Part shown: positions 43,577-52,551 of the stretch, piece by piece | How positions within the stretch are numbered: position 1 is the first letter of the stretch | Layout of the letters: each line of letters opens with the position of its first letter | Made by a program: the position numbers and the translations under genes | NCBI RefSeq assembly: GCF_017315725.1 | Contig: NZ_JAFLRG010000002.1 | Location: forward strand, 1,922,001 to 1,986,000 | DNA: 64,000 nt | Direction of reading: 5' to 3' | DNA from: Trinickia acidisoli | GTDB taxonomy: Bacteria > Pseudomonadota > Gammaproteobacteria > Burkholderiales > Burkholderiaceae | Notes under the pieces: generated by a model | What the model was told of the DNA's origin: nothing | What the model saw: only the letters and a program-made list of their open reading frames with translations | Database searches by the model: none

Positions 43577-44980
43577 CTAGATCATTCGCCGCAAAAAGCG
43601 CCATAAATCTTCGTCCGTCGAATAGGGCACGTTGAAGCGAAACCAGCTACTTGCCGCATCGTCAGGGCGAAAGTACGAGCCCGGCGCCAGCCAAATGCCG
43701 TCGCCGAGTGCCTCCGTGGCGATCGCGCCCGCACGCTCGGCATCGATCGGCAAACGGCCCCAAAGAAAAAGGCCGGCGCGCGGACGATGAAACAACTCGA
43801 AACCGAGCGCGTCCATCTGCGCCTCGACGAGGGCATGCGCCTGCTTGAGCCGCTCGTCCACACGCTCCACATGCCGCGCGTAACGCCCTTCCGCAATGAC
43901 TTTGTCGACGATGCGCTCGTTGAGTTCCGACGACGTGAGACCGACCGCCATCTTCGTGCGCGCGAGTTCGCGCAACACGTCGCGCTGGGCCACGACGTAG
44001 CCGCAGCGCAACGCCGGCGTGATCGTCTTGGAGAAGCCCCCGACGTACAGGGCACGCCGCAAGCCTTCCATCGCCGCCACGACGGGCGCACCGGGCGCCG
44101 CGAGCTCGCGGCTCACGTCGTCCTCGATCAGCCAAAGCCCCGCACGTTCGATCGATTGCACGAGCCTGAAGGCACAGGCCATGCCGAACGTGGCGCCTGT
44201 CGGGTTTTGCAGCACCGTGTTGATGAAGGCGGCTTTGGGCCGGTGCGCGGCGATCAACGCGTCGAATGCGTCGATGTCGATCCCTGACGGCGTACGCGGC
44301 ACGCCATGCACGACCAACCCCGCGAGCTTCAAGATTTGCAGCAGATTGCAGTAGCCCGGATCTTCGACGATCACAGCGTCGCCGGGCCGCAGCAACGTAC
44401 GCACGATCAAGTCGAGCGCCTGCGTCGCGCCTTGCGTGAGCAACACGTTTTCGCGCTCGACCGGCAGCCCCAACGCGTCGAGCTGCTCGGCCACGCGCTC
44501 GCGCAGCGGCGCGAAACCATACGGATGTCCGTAGTCGGCGTAACGTGCTGCCGGCACGCGCGCGAGGGTGCGCAGCGCGTGATGCAGGCCGCTTTCGTTG
44601 ACCCACTCGTTCGGCAGCGTGCCGCAGCCGGCTTTGATCGGCACCGATCGATCGGCGTATACGTCGGACAGCAGCCACGTCGCCGTCAAGCTTGGCGGCT
44701 GCCACTCGCGCGCTGCCGCACGCGGTGCGGGGGTGCGCCCCGCAACCCGATAACCCGAGCCGCGCCGAGCCGTCACGAGCCCCATCGACACCAATCGCCC
44801 ATAGGCTTCCGTCACCGTAAACGTGCTGAGGCTCTGCGTGCGGGCGAGTTGGCGCACGGACGGCAGCGCCGCACCGGGCCGCAGCGATTGTGCGTCGATG
44901 GCCCCGGCAAAGGCGCGGACGAGTTGTTCGACAAGCGTCGGCGCGCGTGCGCGATCGCGTTCGAGGTTCAGTTCGATCAT
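43577..44980 (-). CDS. MocR-family regulator (GntR wHTH fused to aminotransferase domain)
   Basis: The ATG at 44980 (MIELNLERDRARAP) gives 467 residues. A GntR-type winged helix spans about 10-75 (LRPGAALPSVRQLARTQSLS, VTEAYGRLVSMGLVTARRGSGY). A fold-type I PLP domain follows, with the aspartate in VIVEDPGYCNLL and the lysine in GGFSKTITPALR. MocR proteins use PLP as a sensor and often regulate the divergent gene. Here the divergent gene is an omega-amino-acid aminotransferase, so that gene is the likely target. The direct repeats at 44999-45034 lie in the shared region. Confidence 0.92.
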   Translation of the reverse strand: MIELNLERDRARAPTLVEQLVRAFAGAIDAQSLRPGAALPSVRQLARTQSLSTFTVTEAYGRLVSMGLVTARRGSGYRVAGRTPAPRAAAREWQPPSLTATWLLSDVYADRSVPIKAGCGTLPNEWVNESGLHHALRTLARVPAARYADYGHPYGFAPLRERVAEQLDALGLPVERENVLLTQGATQALDLIVRTLLRPGDAVIVEDPGYCNLLQILKLAGLVVHGVPRTPSGIDIDAFDALIAAHRPKAAFINTVLQNPTGATFGMACAFRLVQSIERAGLWLIEDDVSRELAAPGAPVVAAMEGLRRALYVGGFSKTITPALRCGYVVAQRDVLRELARTKMAVGLTSSELNERIVDKVIAEGRYARHVERVDERLKQAHALVEAQMDALGFELFHRPRAGLFLWGRLPIDAERAGAIATEALGDGIWLAPGSYFRPDDAASSWFRFNVPYSTDEDLWRFLRRMI

Positions 44981-44998
44981 TGGATACGACCCATTCTG

Positions 44999-45034
44999 CC
45001 AACACAGTTTGCGCCAATTTACCAGCACAGTTGG
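44999..45034. promoter_or_regulatory. MocR binding-site candidate: two direct repeats
   Basis: CCAACACAGTTTG (44999-45011) and CCAGCACAGTTGG (45022-45034) are direct repeats that start 23 bases apart, about two helical turns. They lie just upstream of the MocR ATG in the divergent region. Tandem direct repeats on one DNA face are the usual operator form for GabR/PdxR-type regulators. Confidence 0.6.
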
Positions 45035-45173
45035 CAGCGCAGTCGATCAACTGTTCATGTCCATACTTCGGGCACGAGCGCTACAGTGGGCGAAATCGGT
45101 TGCCGTCGTCGGTTGCCACATCGAAGCTCGAGGGCCGCCCGCGCCGCCGCCCCGACACAACAGGAGAAACGCC

Positions 45174-46502
45174 GTGAACTCGCCCGTCGCCGTCGAAGAT
45201 CTGTCGAATTTTTGGATGCCTTTCACCGCCAACCGCCAGTTCAAGGCGGCTCCACGCTTACTCGTGTCGGCGCGCGGCATGTATTACCGCTCTCATGACG
45301 GCCGCGAAATCCTCGACGGTTGCGCGGGGCTGTGGTGCGTCAACGCGGGCCACTGCCGCGATGAAATCGTCGCCGCCGTGCAGCGCGCCGCCGGGGAACT
45401 CGACTTCGCACCAACGTTCCAGATGGGCCACCCGCTCGCATTCGAAGCCGCCGCGAAAGTCGCGCAGATGATGCCCGCGGGCCTGGACCGGATCTTCTTC
45501 GCGAATTCAGGGTCGGAGGCCGTCGATACCGCCCTGAAGATCGCGCTCGCCTATCACCGCGCACGCGGCGAAGCGCAGCGCACGCGGTTCATCGGGCGCG
45601 AGCGCGGCTATCACGGCGTCGGCTTCGGCGGCATCTCGGTTGGCGGCATCGCACCGAATCGCAAGACGTTCTCGGGGTCGCTGCTCGGTAACGTCGATCA
45701 TTTGCCGCATACGCACAATCTCGAGCGCAACGCGTTTTCGAAGGGGCAACCCGCTTGGGGTGCGCACCTGGCCGACGAACTCGAGCGTCTGATCGCGCTG
45801 CACGACGCATCGACGATCGCCGCCGTCATCGTGGAGCCGGTCGCGGGCTCGACGGGCGTACTGATTCCGCCGCAAGGCTATTTGCAGCGCCTACGCGAGA
45901 TCTGCACGAAGCACGGCATCTTGCTGATCTTCGACGAAGTCATCACGGGCTTCGGCCGGCTCGGCCATGCAACGGCGAGCGAGCACTTCGGCGTGACACC
46001 CGATCTCATCGCGCTGGCCAAAGCCATCAACAACGCGGCCGTGCCGATGGGGGCCGTCGCGGCCAGCCGCCAGGTGCACGATGCGATCGTGCAAAGCGGC
46101 ATGCCGGGCGCCATCGAGTTGTTTCACGGCTATACGTATTCGGCGCACCCGCTTGCGAGCGCAGCCGCCATCGCCGCGCTCGAGCTCTATCGCAAGGAGC
46201 AACTGTTCGAGCGCACGCTCAGCTTGGGCGGCGCCTTCGAGCGCGCCGCGCACGCGCTCGCCGACGCACCGCACGTGAGGGATGTCCGCAACCTCGGCCT
46301 CGTCGCCGGGATCGAGCTCGAATCGCGCGAAGGTGCGCCCGGGGCGCGCGCCTCCGAGGTCTTCGTGAAATGCTTCGAGGCTGGCGTGCTGGTTCGCTAC
46401 ACGGGCGACATTCTCGCCTTCTCGCCGCCGCTCATCGTGAGCGAAGACGAGATCGGCAGAATCTTCGATACGGTGCGGCAAGCGCTCGCCGGCGTGCGGT
46501 GA
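45174..46502 (+). CDS. Omega-amino acid:pyruvate aminotransferase (class III)
   Basis: The GTG at 45174 (AGGAG 7 bases upstream) gives 442 residues; the long upstream frame is a shadow. The start VEDLSNFWMPFTANRQFKA is typical of beta-alanine:pyruvate transaminases. Motifs in order: NSGSEAVDTALKIA (phosphate site), YHGVGFGGISVGG, FDEVITGFGRLG with the Asp, and the PLP lysine in IALAKAINNA. It transfers the amino group of beta-alanine or related omega-amines to pyruvate. Expression is probably controlled by the divergent MocR regulator. Confidence 0.92.
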   Translation: MNSPVAVEDLSNFWMPFTANRQFKAAPRLLVSARGMYYRSHDGREILDGCAGLWCVNAGHCRDEIVAAVQRAAGELDFAPTFQMGHPLAFEAAAKVAQMMPAGLDRIFFANSGSEAVDTALKIALAYHRARGEAQRTRFIGRERGYHGVGFGGISVGGIAPNRKTFSGSLLGNVDHLPHTHNLERNAFSKGQPAWGAHLADELERLIALHDASTIAAVIVEPVAGSTGVLIPPQGYLQRLREICTKHGILLIFDEVITGFGRLGHATASEHFGVTPDLIALAKAINNAAVPMGAVAASRQVHDAIVQSGMPGAIELFHGYTYSAHPLASAAAIAALELYRKEQLFERTLSLGGAFERAAHALADAPHVRDVRNLGLVAGIELESREGAPGARASEVFVKCFEAGVLVRYTGDILAFSPPLIVSEDEIGRIFDTVRQALAGVR

Positions 46503-46692
46503 GGAAAATCGGGGGTTTTGATGCTAGTCTCGTCCGTGTTCGCACCCATTGTTAAGTAGTTGACGACATGCGACATTGCTGCGGGGATGCCGCACGAGTG
46601 CCGCACCGATGCGCGCGTCTTTGCTACGGCGCGCCCATAAGGCGCTCGAAAGCATCCGACAGCAAAACGCAAAAGAACGGAAAGAGGCGAAG

Positions 46693-48093
46693 ATGACCAG
46701 TCAGCAACAATCATTAGCAATCGCAGCGCGGTTCGACCGCCTGCCGCCGTCGCGCACCGTCTGGACCATGGTGATGCTGATTTCGCTCGGCGGCGTGTTC
46801 GAGTTCTATGACCTGTTCTTCACCGGCTACGTCGCGCCGGGCATGGTGCAGTCGGGGTTGTTCAAGCCCGAATCGCTCGGCTTTTTCGCGGCGCTCGCGC
46901 CGATTGCCGTCGCGGGCTTCGGCACCTTCGTCTTTGCGACGTTCGCCGGGCTCTGGCTCGGCACGCTCATCTTCGGCTTCGTCGCCGATCGATTCGGACG
47001 CCGTTTCATCTTCACGTGGTCGCTGATCTGGTACGTCGTTTGCACCGCGATCATGGCGTTCCAGCATTCGGGCCTCGCGATCAATCTGTGGCGCATCGTC
47101 GCCGGCATCGGTATCGGCGTCGAGCTCGTCACGATCGACTCGTACATCTCCGAGCTGATCCCGAGCGGCGAACGCGGCCGGGCCTACGCGATCAACCAGT
47201 TCATCACGTTCTGCGTCGTGCCGCTCGTCGCGTTTCTCGCCTACATCCTCAAAGATACGCACCCGTTCGGGCTCGAGTATTGGCGTGTCGTCATTCTGAT
47301 CGGCACGCTGGGCGCCGTGTTCGTGTGGATCATTCGCCGCAACGTGCCGGAAAGCCCGCGCTGGCTCGCACGGCAAGGGCGCGTCGACGAGGCCGAGCGC
47401 ATCGTCGCCGACATCGAACGCCGTGTCGAAGCCGAGAAGGGTATCAAGCTGCCGCCGCCGCAGCCGATCGGTAACGAAGTCGAAGGACGCGGCTCGTTCA
47501 GCGAAATTTTCGGCCCGCTCTATCTGAAGCGGACGATCTTGCTCTCGATCTTCAACATGGCTCAGGCGATCGGCTTTTACGGTTTCGCCGCGTGGGTGCC
47601 GACGCTGCTCATCAGCCGCGGCGTTCACATCACGACGAGCTTGCAATACGCCTTCATCATCGCGATCGCGAACCCGTTCGGCCCGCTGCTCGGTACCCTC
47701 TTCGCCGACAAGATCGAGCGCAAGACGCAGATCTGCGGCGGCCTGTTGATCATGGGCATCGTGATCGCGCTGTTTTCGCAGGCGTCCGCACCGGCGCTGC
47801 TGATCGTGCTCGGCGTGCTCTTCACGCTCGCCTCGAACGTCATGTCGTATGCCTATCACGGCTATCAGGCGGAACTGTTCCCGACGCGCGTGCGCGCGCG
47901 CGCCGTGGGCTTCGTCTATTCGTGGAGCCGGCTCGCCGTCGCCTTCGCAGGGCTCGCAATCGGCGTTTTGCTCCACAAGTACGGCGTGCCGGGAGTCGCG
48001 GTGTTCGTCGCCGCGGCGATGGTCATCGGCATCTGCATGATCTTGCTCGGACCGTCCACGAAGGGACGCGCGCTCGAGGCGATCAGCCACTGA
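46693..48093 (+). CDS. MFS transporter (sugar/metabolite:H+ symporter type)
   Basis: The ATG at 46693 follows GAGGCGAAG and gives 466 residues; the frame extends upstream to 46576. Twelve membrane helices are apparent. Family signatures are GFVADRFGRR in loop 2-3, IPSGERGRAYA before helix 5 and PESPRWLARQG in the central loop. These put it with the sugar porter/metabolite symporter branch. The acidic FEFYDLFF at helix 1 is typical. The substrate is unknown; being next to an aminotransferase gene, 190 bases away, suggests an amino- or carboxylic-acid substrate. Confidence 0.88.
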   Translation: MTSQQQSLAIAARFDRLPPSRTVWTMVMLISLGGVFEFYDLFFTGYVAPGMVQSGLFKPESLGFFAALAPIAVAGFGTFVFATFAGLWLGTLIFGFVADRFGRRFIFTWSLIWYVVCTAIMAFQHSGLAINLWRIVAGIGIGVELVTIDSYISELIPSGERGRAYAINQFITFCVVPLVAFLAYILKDTHPFGLEYWRVVILIGTLGAVFVWIIRRNVPESPRWLARQGRVDEAERIVADIERRVEAEKGIKLPPPQPIGNEVEGRGSFSEIFGPLYLKRTILLSIFNMAQAIGFYGFAAWVPTLLISRGVHITTSLQYAFIIAIANPFGPLLGTLFADKIERKTQICGGLLIMGIVIALFSQASAPALLIVLGVLFTLASNVMSYAYHGYQAELFPTRVRARAVGFVYSWSRLAVAFAGLAIGVLLHKYGVPGVAVFVAAAMVIGICMILLGPSTKGRALEAISH

Positions 48094-48114
48094 TCGCGCG
48101 CACTGGCCCACTAA

Positions 48115-48139
48115 CGCACGCGGCGCGATACCGCGTGCG
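48115..48139 (+). terminator. Stem-loop after the MFS gene, adjacent to the IS5 insertion
   Basis: CGCACGCGG, a 7-base loop and CCGCGTGCG form a perfect 9-base stem 22 bases after the MFS stop. No T-tract follows, because the IS5 element (target CTAG) starts one base later. Confidence 0.5.
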
Positions 48140-48143
48140 CTAG

Positions 48144-49352
48144 GGAAACACTGATTTATTCGACTCGACGGTCATCGCATCGGCCGCCGAGGACGTTGTA
48201 GAAAGAGGCACGCGGAACGGATCCCTGAACATGAAGCGACAGATCGGTTTTGCAGAAGCGGAAAGCCGTGGCGCGAAGCGCGTAACCAAGCGGCAACGCT
48301 TTCTGGCGGAGATGGACAAGCTTGTCCCATGGCCACGTTTGCTGTCGGCGATCGAGCCGTACTACCCGAAGGGCAAGCGAGGCCGACCGCCGATTGGCTT
48401 GGAACGTATGCTGAGGATCTACTTCCTGCAACAGTGGTACGGGCTGTCGGACGAAGGGTTGGAAGACGCGCTGTACGACAGCATTGCGATGCGTGCGTTT
48501 GCCGGCATCGATCTGGCGGTCGAGGACGTGCCGGATGCGACGACGCTGTTGAAGTTCCGCCGCCTGCTGGTCGAGCATGACTTGACGCGCAAGCTGTTCG
48601 ACGAGATCGGCATTTCGCTGTGCGAACGCGGGTTGCTGATGAAGGAAGGCACCTTGGTGGATGCGACGATTATTGAGGCGCCACCGTCGACCAAGAATGC
48701 CGAGAACAGCCGTGATCCTGAGATGCATCAAACGAAGAAGGGCAATCAGTGGCACTTCGGCATGAAAGCGCACATCGGCGTCGATGCCGACTCGGGTCTG
48801 GTGCACAGCCTGGTGGGTACATCGGCCAACGTAACGGACGTATCGCAAGCGCACGCTCTGTTGCACGGGCACGAGCGGGAAGCGTTTGGTGATGCTGGCT
48901 ACACGGGCGTTGAAAAGCGCGACGAGATGCGCGGCAAAGCGGTGCAATGGCGCGTGGCTGTCAAGCGCGGAAAGATTAAGGCAATGCGAGACGGGGCGCT
49001 GAAGGATTTGCTGATCCAGGTGGAGCGAACCAAAGCGCAAATTCGCGCCCGGGTCGAGCATCCGTTTCATGTCGTCAAGAATTTGTTCCGCCACCGCAAG
49101 GTCCGCTATAAAGGCCTAGCCAAGAACACGGCGCAACTGTTCAGCCTCTTCGCCTTGGCCAATCTGGTGATCGCAAAGAGCCAGTTGAACTCGATACATG
49201 GGCAAAGTCCGTCATGTGTATGAAAAACGCGAGCGATCGGCCCGCATTCGAGCAAAACTCAGCCCGATCGCAACGAAATTCGTTCGCCGTTCTGACACTT
49301 GCAAACTGACTCGTGCAAAACGCCGCCGGCGAACTCATTGATCAGCGTTTCC
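48144..49352 (+). mobile_element. IS5-family insertion sequence
   Basis: 1209 bases with terminal inverted repeats (GGAAACACTGAT at the left; ATCAGCGTTTCC at the right, one mismatch). CTAG occurs directly outside both ends (48140-48143 and 49353-49356), a 4-base target duplication typical of IS5. It contains one complete transposase gene. It lies between the MFS gene and the small protein gene and breaks nothing visible. Confidence 0.9.
48231..49223 (+). CDS. IS5-family transposase
   Basis: 330 residues. The N-terminal DUF772-type helical domain (IEPYYPKGKRGRPPIGLERML, YGLSDEGLEDALYDS) precedes the DDE core. LVDATIIEAP carries the first Asp, FGDAGYTGV the second, and IRARVEHPFHVVKNLF the Glu. 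Full length and undisturbed, within intact ends and a perfect target duplication; likely functional. Confidence 0.93.
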   Translation: MKRQIGFAEAESRGAKRVTKRQRFLAEMDKLVPWPRLLSAIEPYYPKGKRGRPPIGLERMLRIYFLQQWYGLSDEGLEDALYDSIAMRAFAGIDLAVEDVPDATTLLKFRRLLVEHDLTRKLFDEIGISLCERGLLMKEGTLVDATIIEAPPSTKNAENSRDPEMHQTKKGNQWHFGMKAHIGVDADSGLVHSLVGTSANVTDVSQAHALLHGHEREAFGDAGYTGVEKRDEMRGKAVQWRVAVKRGKIKAMRDGALKDLLIQVERTKAQIRARVEHPFHVVKNLFRHRKVRYKGLAKNTAQLFSLFALANLVIAKSQLNSIHGQSPSCV

Positions 49353-49476
49353 CTAGGTGCGGGAGTGGCGTACTCTTTTTCCCAAGCCAGTGCGTAGCCT
49401 CTGACGGAACCCAAGCGCCCAAGCGCCGGTACCCGTCGACGGCCTCGCCACGGGCTCTGGCTCCGAGGAGGCTCCG

Positions 49477-49725
49477 ATGACCGCACCGGTTCGCACGGGC
49501 ACCCATATCGAAGGGATTCATTGGGTTGCCGAATATCTCGAAGGCACGCATGAAATTCGCGTGCTGCGCGAGGGTTTCGAAGTGGGCTTGTACGACGCGC
49601 CGCCCAGCCTGTTCGGCGAAGAAGCCGAAGCCGGCTCGAAAAGCGTCGCCGATCACCGTGCGCTCGAAGCCGCGCTACGCGCGTACTTGATGCGCTTCGT
49701 CGCCGAACACGACGCCGAAGAGTAG
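49477..49725 (+). CDS. Small hypothetical protein (82 aa)
   Basis: A strong GGAGG precedes the ATG by 6-7 bases. The sequence TGTHIEGIHWVAEYLEG, FEVGLYDAPPSLFGEEAEAG and a helical acidic end is soluble and without a signal. I do not recognise a named family. It is followed after 116 bases by folE on the same strand. The 124 bases before it contain the right flank of the IS5 insertion. Confidence 0.6.
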   Translation: MTAPVRTGTHIEGIHWVAEYLEGTHEIRVLREGFEVGLYDAPPSLFGEEAEAGSKSVADHRALEAALRAYLMRFVAEHDAEE

Positions 49726-49841
49726 CTGCGGCACGCGGCAACGCCGGCCGCGCAACATCGTTTCAGTTCTGCAGCGCAAATCGTGAAACAATGGCCCCCA
49801 TTTCGAAGAGCCCCGCAAGCGAAGCAGACGAGGAGCAAACG

Positions 49842-50516
49842 ATGAAGGAAGGATCCCGAGCGAAGAAAGCCGGCCAGGCGAGCCAACGCGGCAAACGAGC
49901 CGGCGCCTCGGCCGTGGCGCCGGTGCGGCCATCGCGCAGCGAAGCGGAAGACGCGGTGCGCGTGCTGCTGCGCTGGGCCGGCGACGATCCCGCACGCGAA
50001 GGCCTGCTCGATACGCCCGGGCGCGTCGTGCGCGCCTATGAAGAATTCTTCGAAGGCTACTCGCACGATCCGCGCGAGATTCTCGCCCGGACGTTTTCGG
50101 AGGTGGACGGCTACGACGAAATGGTCGTGCTCAAGGACATCCGCTTCGAAAGCTATTGCGAGCATCACATGGTGCCGATCATCGGCCGCGCGCACGTGGC
50201 TTATCTGCCCGATCATCGCGTCGTCGGCATCTCGAAGCTCGCGCGGCTCGTCGACGCATTCGCGAAGCGCCTCCAGATTCAAGAGAAGATGACGGTGCAG
50301 ATCGCCGATACGCTCAACGAAATCTTGCAGCCCAAAGGCGTCGGCGTGATCCTCGAAGCCGCCCATCAGTGCATCACGACACGTGGCGTGCACAAGCCCG
50401 GTGTGCAAATGGTGACCTCGCGCATGCTCGGCTCGTTCCGCGACGATCCGTCGACTCGACGCGAGTTCTTGGCTATCGTCGGCAGTTCGGGCGGGCTGGG
50501 CATCCCGAACGCCTGA
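49842..50516 (+). CDS. folE: GTP cyclohydrolase I
   Basis: The ATG at 49842 has AGGAG 7 bases upstream, giving 224 residues; the frame opens at 49791. After a basic low-complexity N-terminus of about 35 residues, all family motifs are present: DTPGRVVRAYEEFFEGY, the zinc ligands in YCEHHMVPIIG and the third Cys in AAHQCITTRG, and GISKLARLVDAFAKRLQIQE. The enzyme turns GTP into 7,8-dihydroneopterin triphosphate, the first step of folate (and pterin) synthesis. Decameric and cytoplasmic in known members. Confidence 0.95.
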   Translation: MKEGSRAKKAGQASQRGKRAGASAVAPVRPSRSEAEDAVRVLLRWAGDDPAREGLLDTPGRVVRAYEEFFEGYSHDPREILARTFSEVDGYDEMVVLKDIRFESYCEHHMVPIIGRAHVAYLPDHRVVGISKLARLVDAFAKRLQIQEKMTVQIADTLNEILQPKGVGVILEAAHQCITTRGVHKPGVQMVTSRMLGSFRDDPSTRREFLAIVGSSGGLGIPNA

Positions 50517-50526
50517 ACGACGCGCG

Positions 50527-50550
50527 CTGCCGTATGAACGCATGCGGCAG
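50527..50550 (+). terminator. Stem-loop after folE
   Basis: CTGCCGTATG, loop AACG, CATGCGGCAG: a 10-pair stem with one wobble, followed by TCATTTCG. It lies between folE and the convergent DMT gene and may serve folE. Confidence 0.55.
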
Positions 50551-50609
50551 TCATTTCGCTCGATCGTCAGGACTCCTTATCGTTATTGCTATCGTTTTGC
50601 TTCGGACTC

Positions 50610-51572
50610 CTAATCGATACGCAAACGATGTACCGTGACCGACGAGGCGTTGGCGTCGCGCCTCCTTGCCCCCTCGCACGCGATGAGCAACACGGCGCCG
50701 AGCACGCACGCCATCGCCCCCCATTGCGCCACACCGATCGTCTCGTGCAGCACGGCCGCGGCGAATATGGCCGCCGAAATCGGCACGAACGCCGTCAACG
50801 CGCTGGCCTGCGCACCGGCGATACGCGCGGCACCCGCGAACCAAAGCATGAATCCGCCGACGGTCGGCACGAGCGCGTAGTACACGACGCCTTCGATGGC
50901 CGTCGGATCGTACGCCATTGTCCAGGGCCGTTCGAGGAGCGCGGGGATGAACGACAGGGCAAGGCCGATACCCGACATCAGCGTCGACATCTGCAACGGC
51001 GAAACGGGTGTCCGCAAACGCTTGTTGAGCAAGATGAACAGCGCTTCGCAAAGGACGGCCAAGAGAACGAAGACATTGCCGAGCAGCATCGATGCAGAGG
51101 CAGAGGCGGGGGCGGAAACGCCAGCCGGCTCGCTTGCGCCGGCCGTGTGCAGCGTACATACGGCTACGCCCAACGTCGCCAGCGCGACGGCGCCGATCGT
51201 GAGCATCCCCGGCCGTTCGCGCAAGGCAACAACGGCGACCAGCGCCGCCACGGCCGGCAAGCTGCCCGCGATCACGCCGGCATCGGTTGCCGACGTCAGC
51301 CGCATGCCGCTCAACAACAGCACCGTATAACCCATGCTGCCGGCAGCGGATTGCAAGAGAAGCAGCAGCGCCTCGCGTCGGCTGACGCGCGGCCAAGCTT
51401 CGCCTGTCAGTTGCATCGCCAGCACGAACAGAGGGAAGGCAATCGCAAACCGCAGCGCCGTTGCAGCGAAAGGCGGCAGCCCATGCGCAATCAGCTTGCT
51501 CGCCACCACGGTGCTGCCCACGCCGATCATCGCCAGCGTGCAAAAGAGATAGCCGGTCAAACGCGAATTCAT
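50610..51572 (-). CDS. EamA/DMT-family exporter
   Basis: 320 residues with ten membrane helices in two EamA repeats. The first repeat is GYLFCTLAMIGVGSTVVAS through ALATLGVAVCTL; the second starts LLGNVFVLLAVLCEALFILLNK and ends MACVLGAVLLIACEG. A Ser/Ala-rich linker near 150-165 joins them. Members export amino acids, nucleosides or drugs. The same-strand AraC regulator upstream ends 146 bases away and may regulate it. Confidence 0.9.
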   Translation of the reverse strand: MNSRLTGYLFCTLAMIGVGSTVVASKLIAHGLPPFAATALRFAIAFPLFVLAMQLTGEAWPRVSRREALLLLLQSAAGSMGYTVLLLSGMRLTSATDAGVIAGSLPAVAALVAVVALRERPGMLTIGAVALATLGVAVCTLHTAGASEPAGVSAPASASASMLLGNVFVLLAVLCEALFILLNKRLRTPVSPLQMSTLMSGIGLALSFIPALLERPWTMAYDPTAIEGVVYYALVPTVGGFMLWFAGAARIAGAQASALTAFVPISAAIFAAAVLHETIGVAQWGAMACVLGAVLLIACEGARRRDANASSVTVHRLRID

Positions 51573-51717
51573 CGTGTCGCTCCCATCGTTAAAAGGATGC
51601 GACGCAGCCTAGAGAGTCCGGCGAAAACGGTCTTGAATGAAATTGCAGCGAGCCGCACGGCATGCGTGGGCGTGAGTGCGGACGTGGGCGGCGAAACGAG
51701 AAGCGATCGTCGGGCGG

Positions 51718-52551
51718 CTAGCGGACGGCGCCGGCGTAATGCGCCGGCGTTACACCAAAGGCGCGCACGAACGCGCGTGTCATATGGCTTTGATCGGCGA
51801 AGCCGGCATCGGCTGCGGCATCGGCAAGCGGCCTGCCTTGCGCGATCAAGCGGCGGGCGAGTGCAATGCGGCGTTGAATCAAATAGGCGTGAGGCGGCAG
51901 CCCCGTCTCGCGCGCGAAGCCGCGCAAAAGCTGAAATCGGCTCAGCCCGGCCTCGGCCGCCAGGCCGGCCAGCGTAACGGGTTCATGCGGATCGTCGTCG
52001 ATCCGTGCTTTCGCGCGCCGAATCGAAGTGCTCGCACCGTCGAGCGCCGCTCGCACCGGGGCGCGCAGCCGCACGGTCGTATGCCCGCCCACCAATTGCA
52101 TCATCAGGCCATACAGCAACGCCTCGCGCGTCAATGCGTCGGCTGCGTCGACAGCGCCTATCACCGCGGCGAATGCACGTTCGAAGCACGCGGCCAAAGC
52201 GTGGTCATGCAACACCGGCTGCTCGAGCTCAACCGATGTCGGCGCTGGCGCACCGAGTTCGCACGCAACGTCATAGACGAGCGCGGGCTCGAGGTAGAGC
52301 ATGCGCCAGGCCCGGCCGCGCTCGTCGAACGGGCTGCCGTCATGCACCTCGCCGGGATTGACGGTGATGACGTCGCCGGCTCGCGCTTGGACGGGACCGC
52401 GGCCGCTCGCCGAACGTTGCGCGCCGCGCCGGACGACCCCGACGCCGAACGTATCGTGCGAGTGGCGGCCGAACGATCGCGCCGTGTCGGCCGCCGTGGC
52501 CTGCACGCCGGCAACGGCACAACGATGCATGACGACGCGCCCGCGATTCAT
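51718..52551 (-). CDS. AraC-family regulator with cupin-type sensor domain
   Basis: 277 residues. The N-terminal AraC-binding cupin domain contains HSHDTFGVGVVRRGAQR and VITVNPGEVHDG. The C-terminal 100 residues hold two helix-turn-helices (VTLAGLAAEAGLSRFQLLRGF and PLADAAADAGFADQSHMTRAF) ending in GVTPAHYAGAVR. This type (AraC with cupin, next to LysE or DMT exporters) often senses amino acids. The ATG overlaps the cysE stop by four bases (ATGA), so it is co-translated with cysE. Confidence 0.9.
   Translation of the reverse strand: MNRGRVVMHRCAVAGVQATAADTARSFGRHSHDTFGVGVVRRGAQRSASGRGPVQARAGDVITVNPGEVHDGSPFDERGRAWRMLYLEPALVYDVACELGAPAPTSVELEQPVLHDHALAACFERAFAAVIGAVDAADALTREALLYGLMMQLVGGHTTVRLRAPVRAALDGASTSIRRAKARIDDDPHEPVTLAGLAAEAGLSRFQLLRGFARETGLPPHAYLIQRRIALARRLIAQGRPLADAAADAGFADQSHMTRAFVRAFGVTPAHYAGAVR

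Noticed and set aside
46714..48111. 465-codon minus-strand ORF antisense to the MFS transporter
   Set aside because: Asp/Arg/Glu/His-rich shadow; the plus frame has full MFS signatures.
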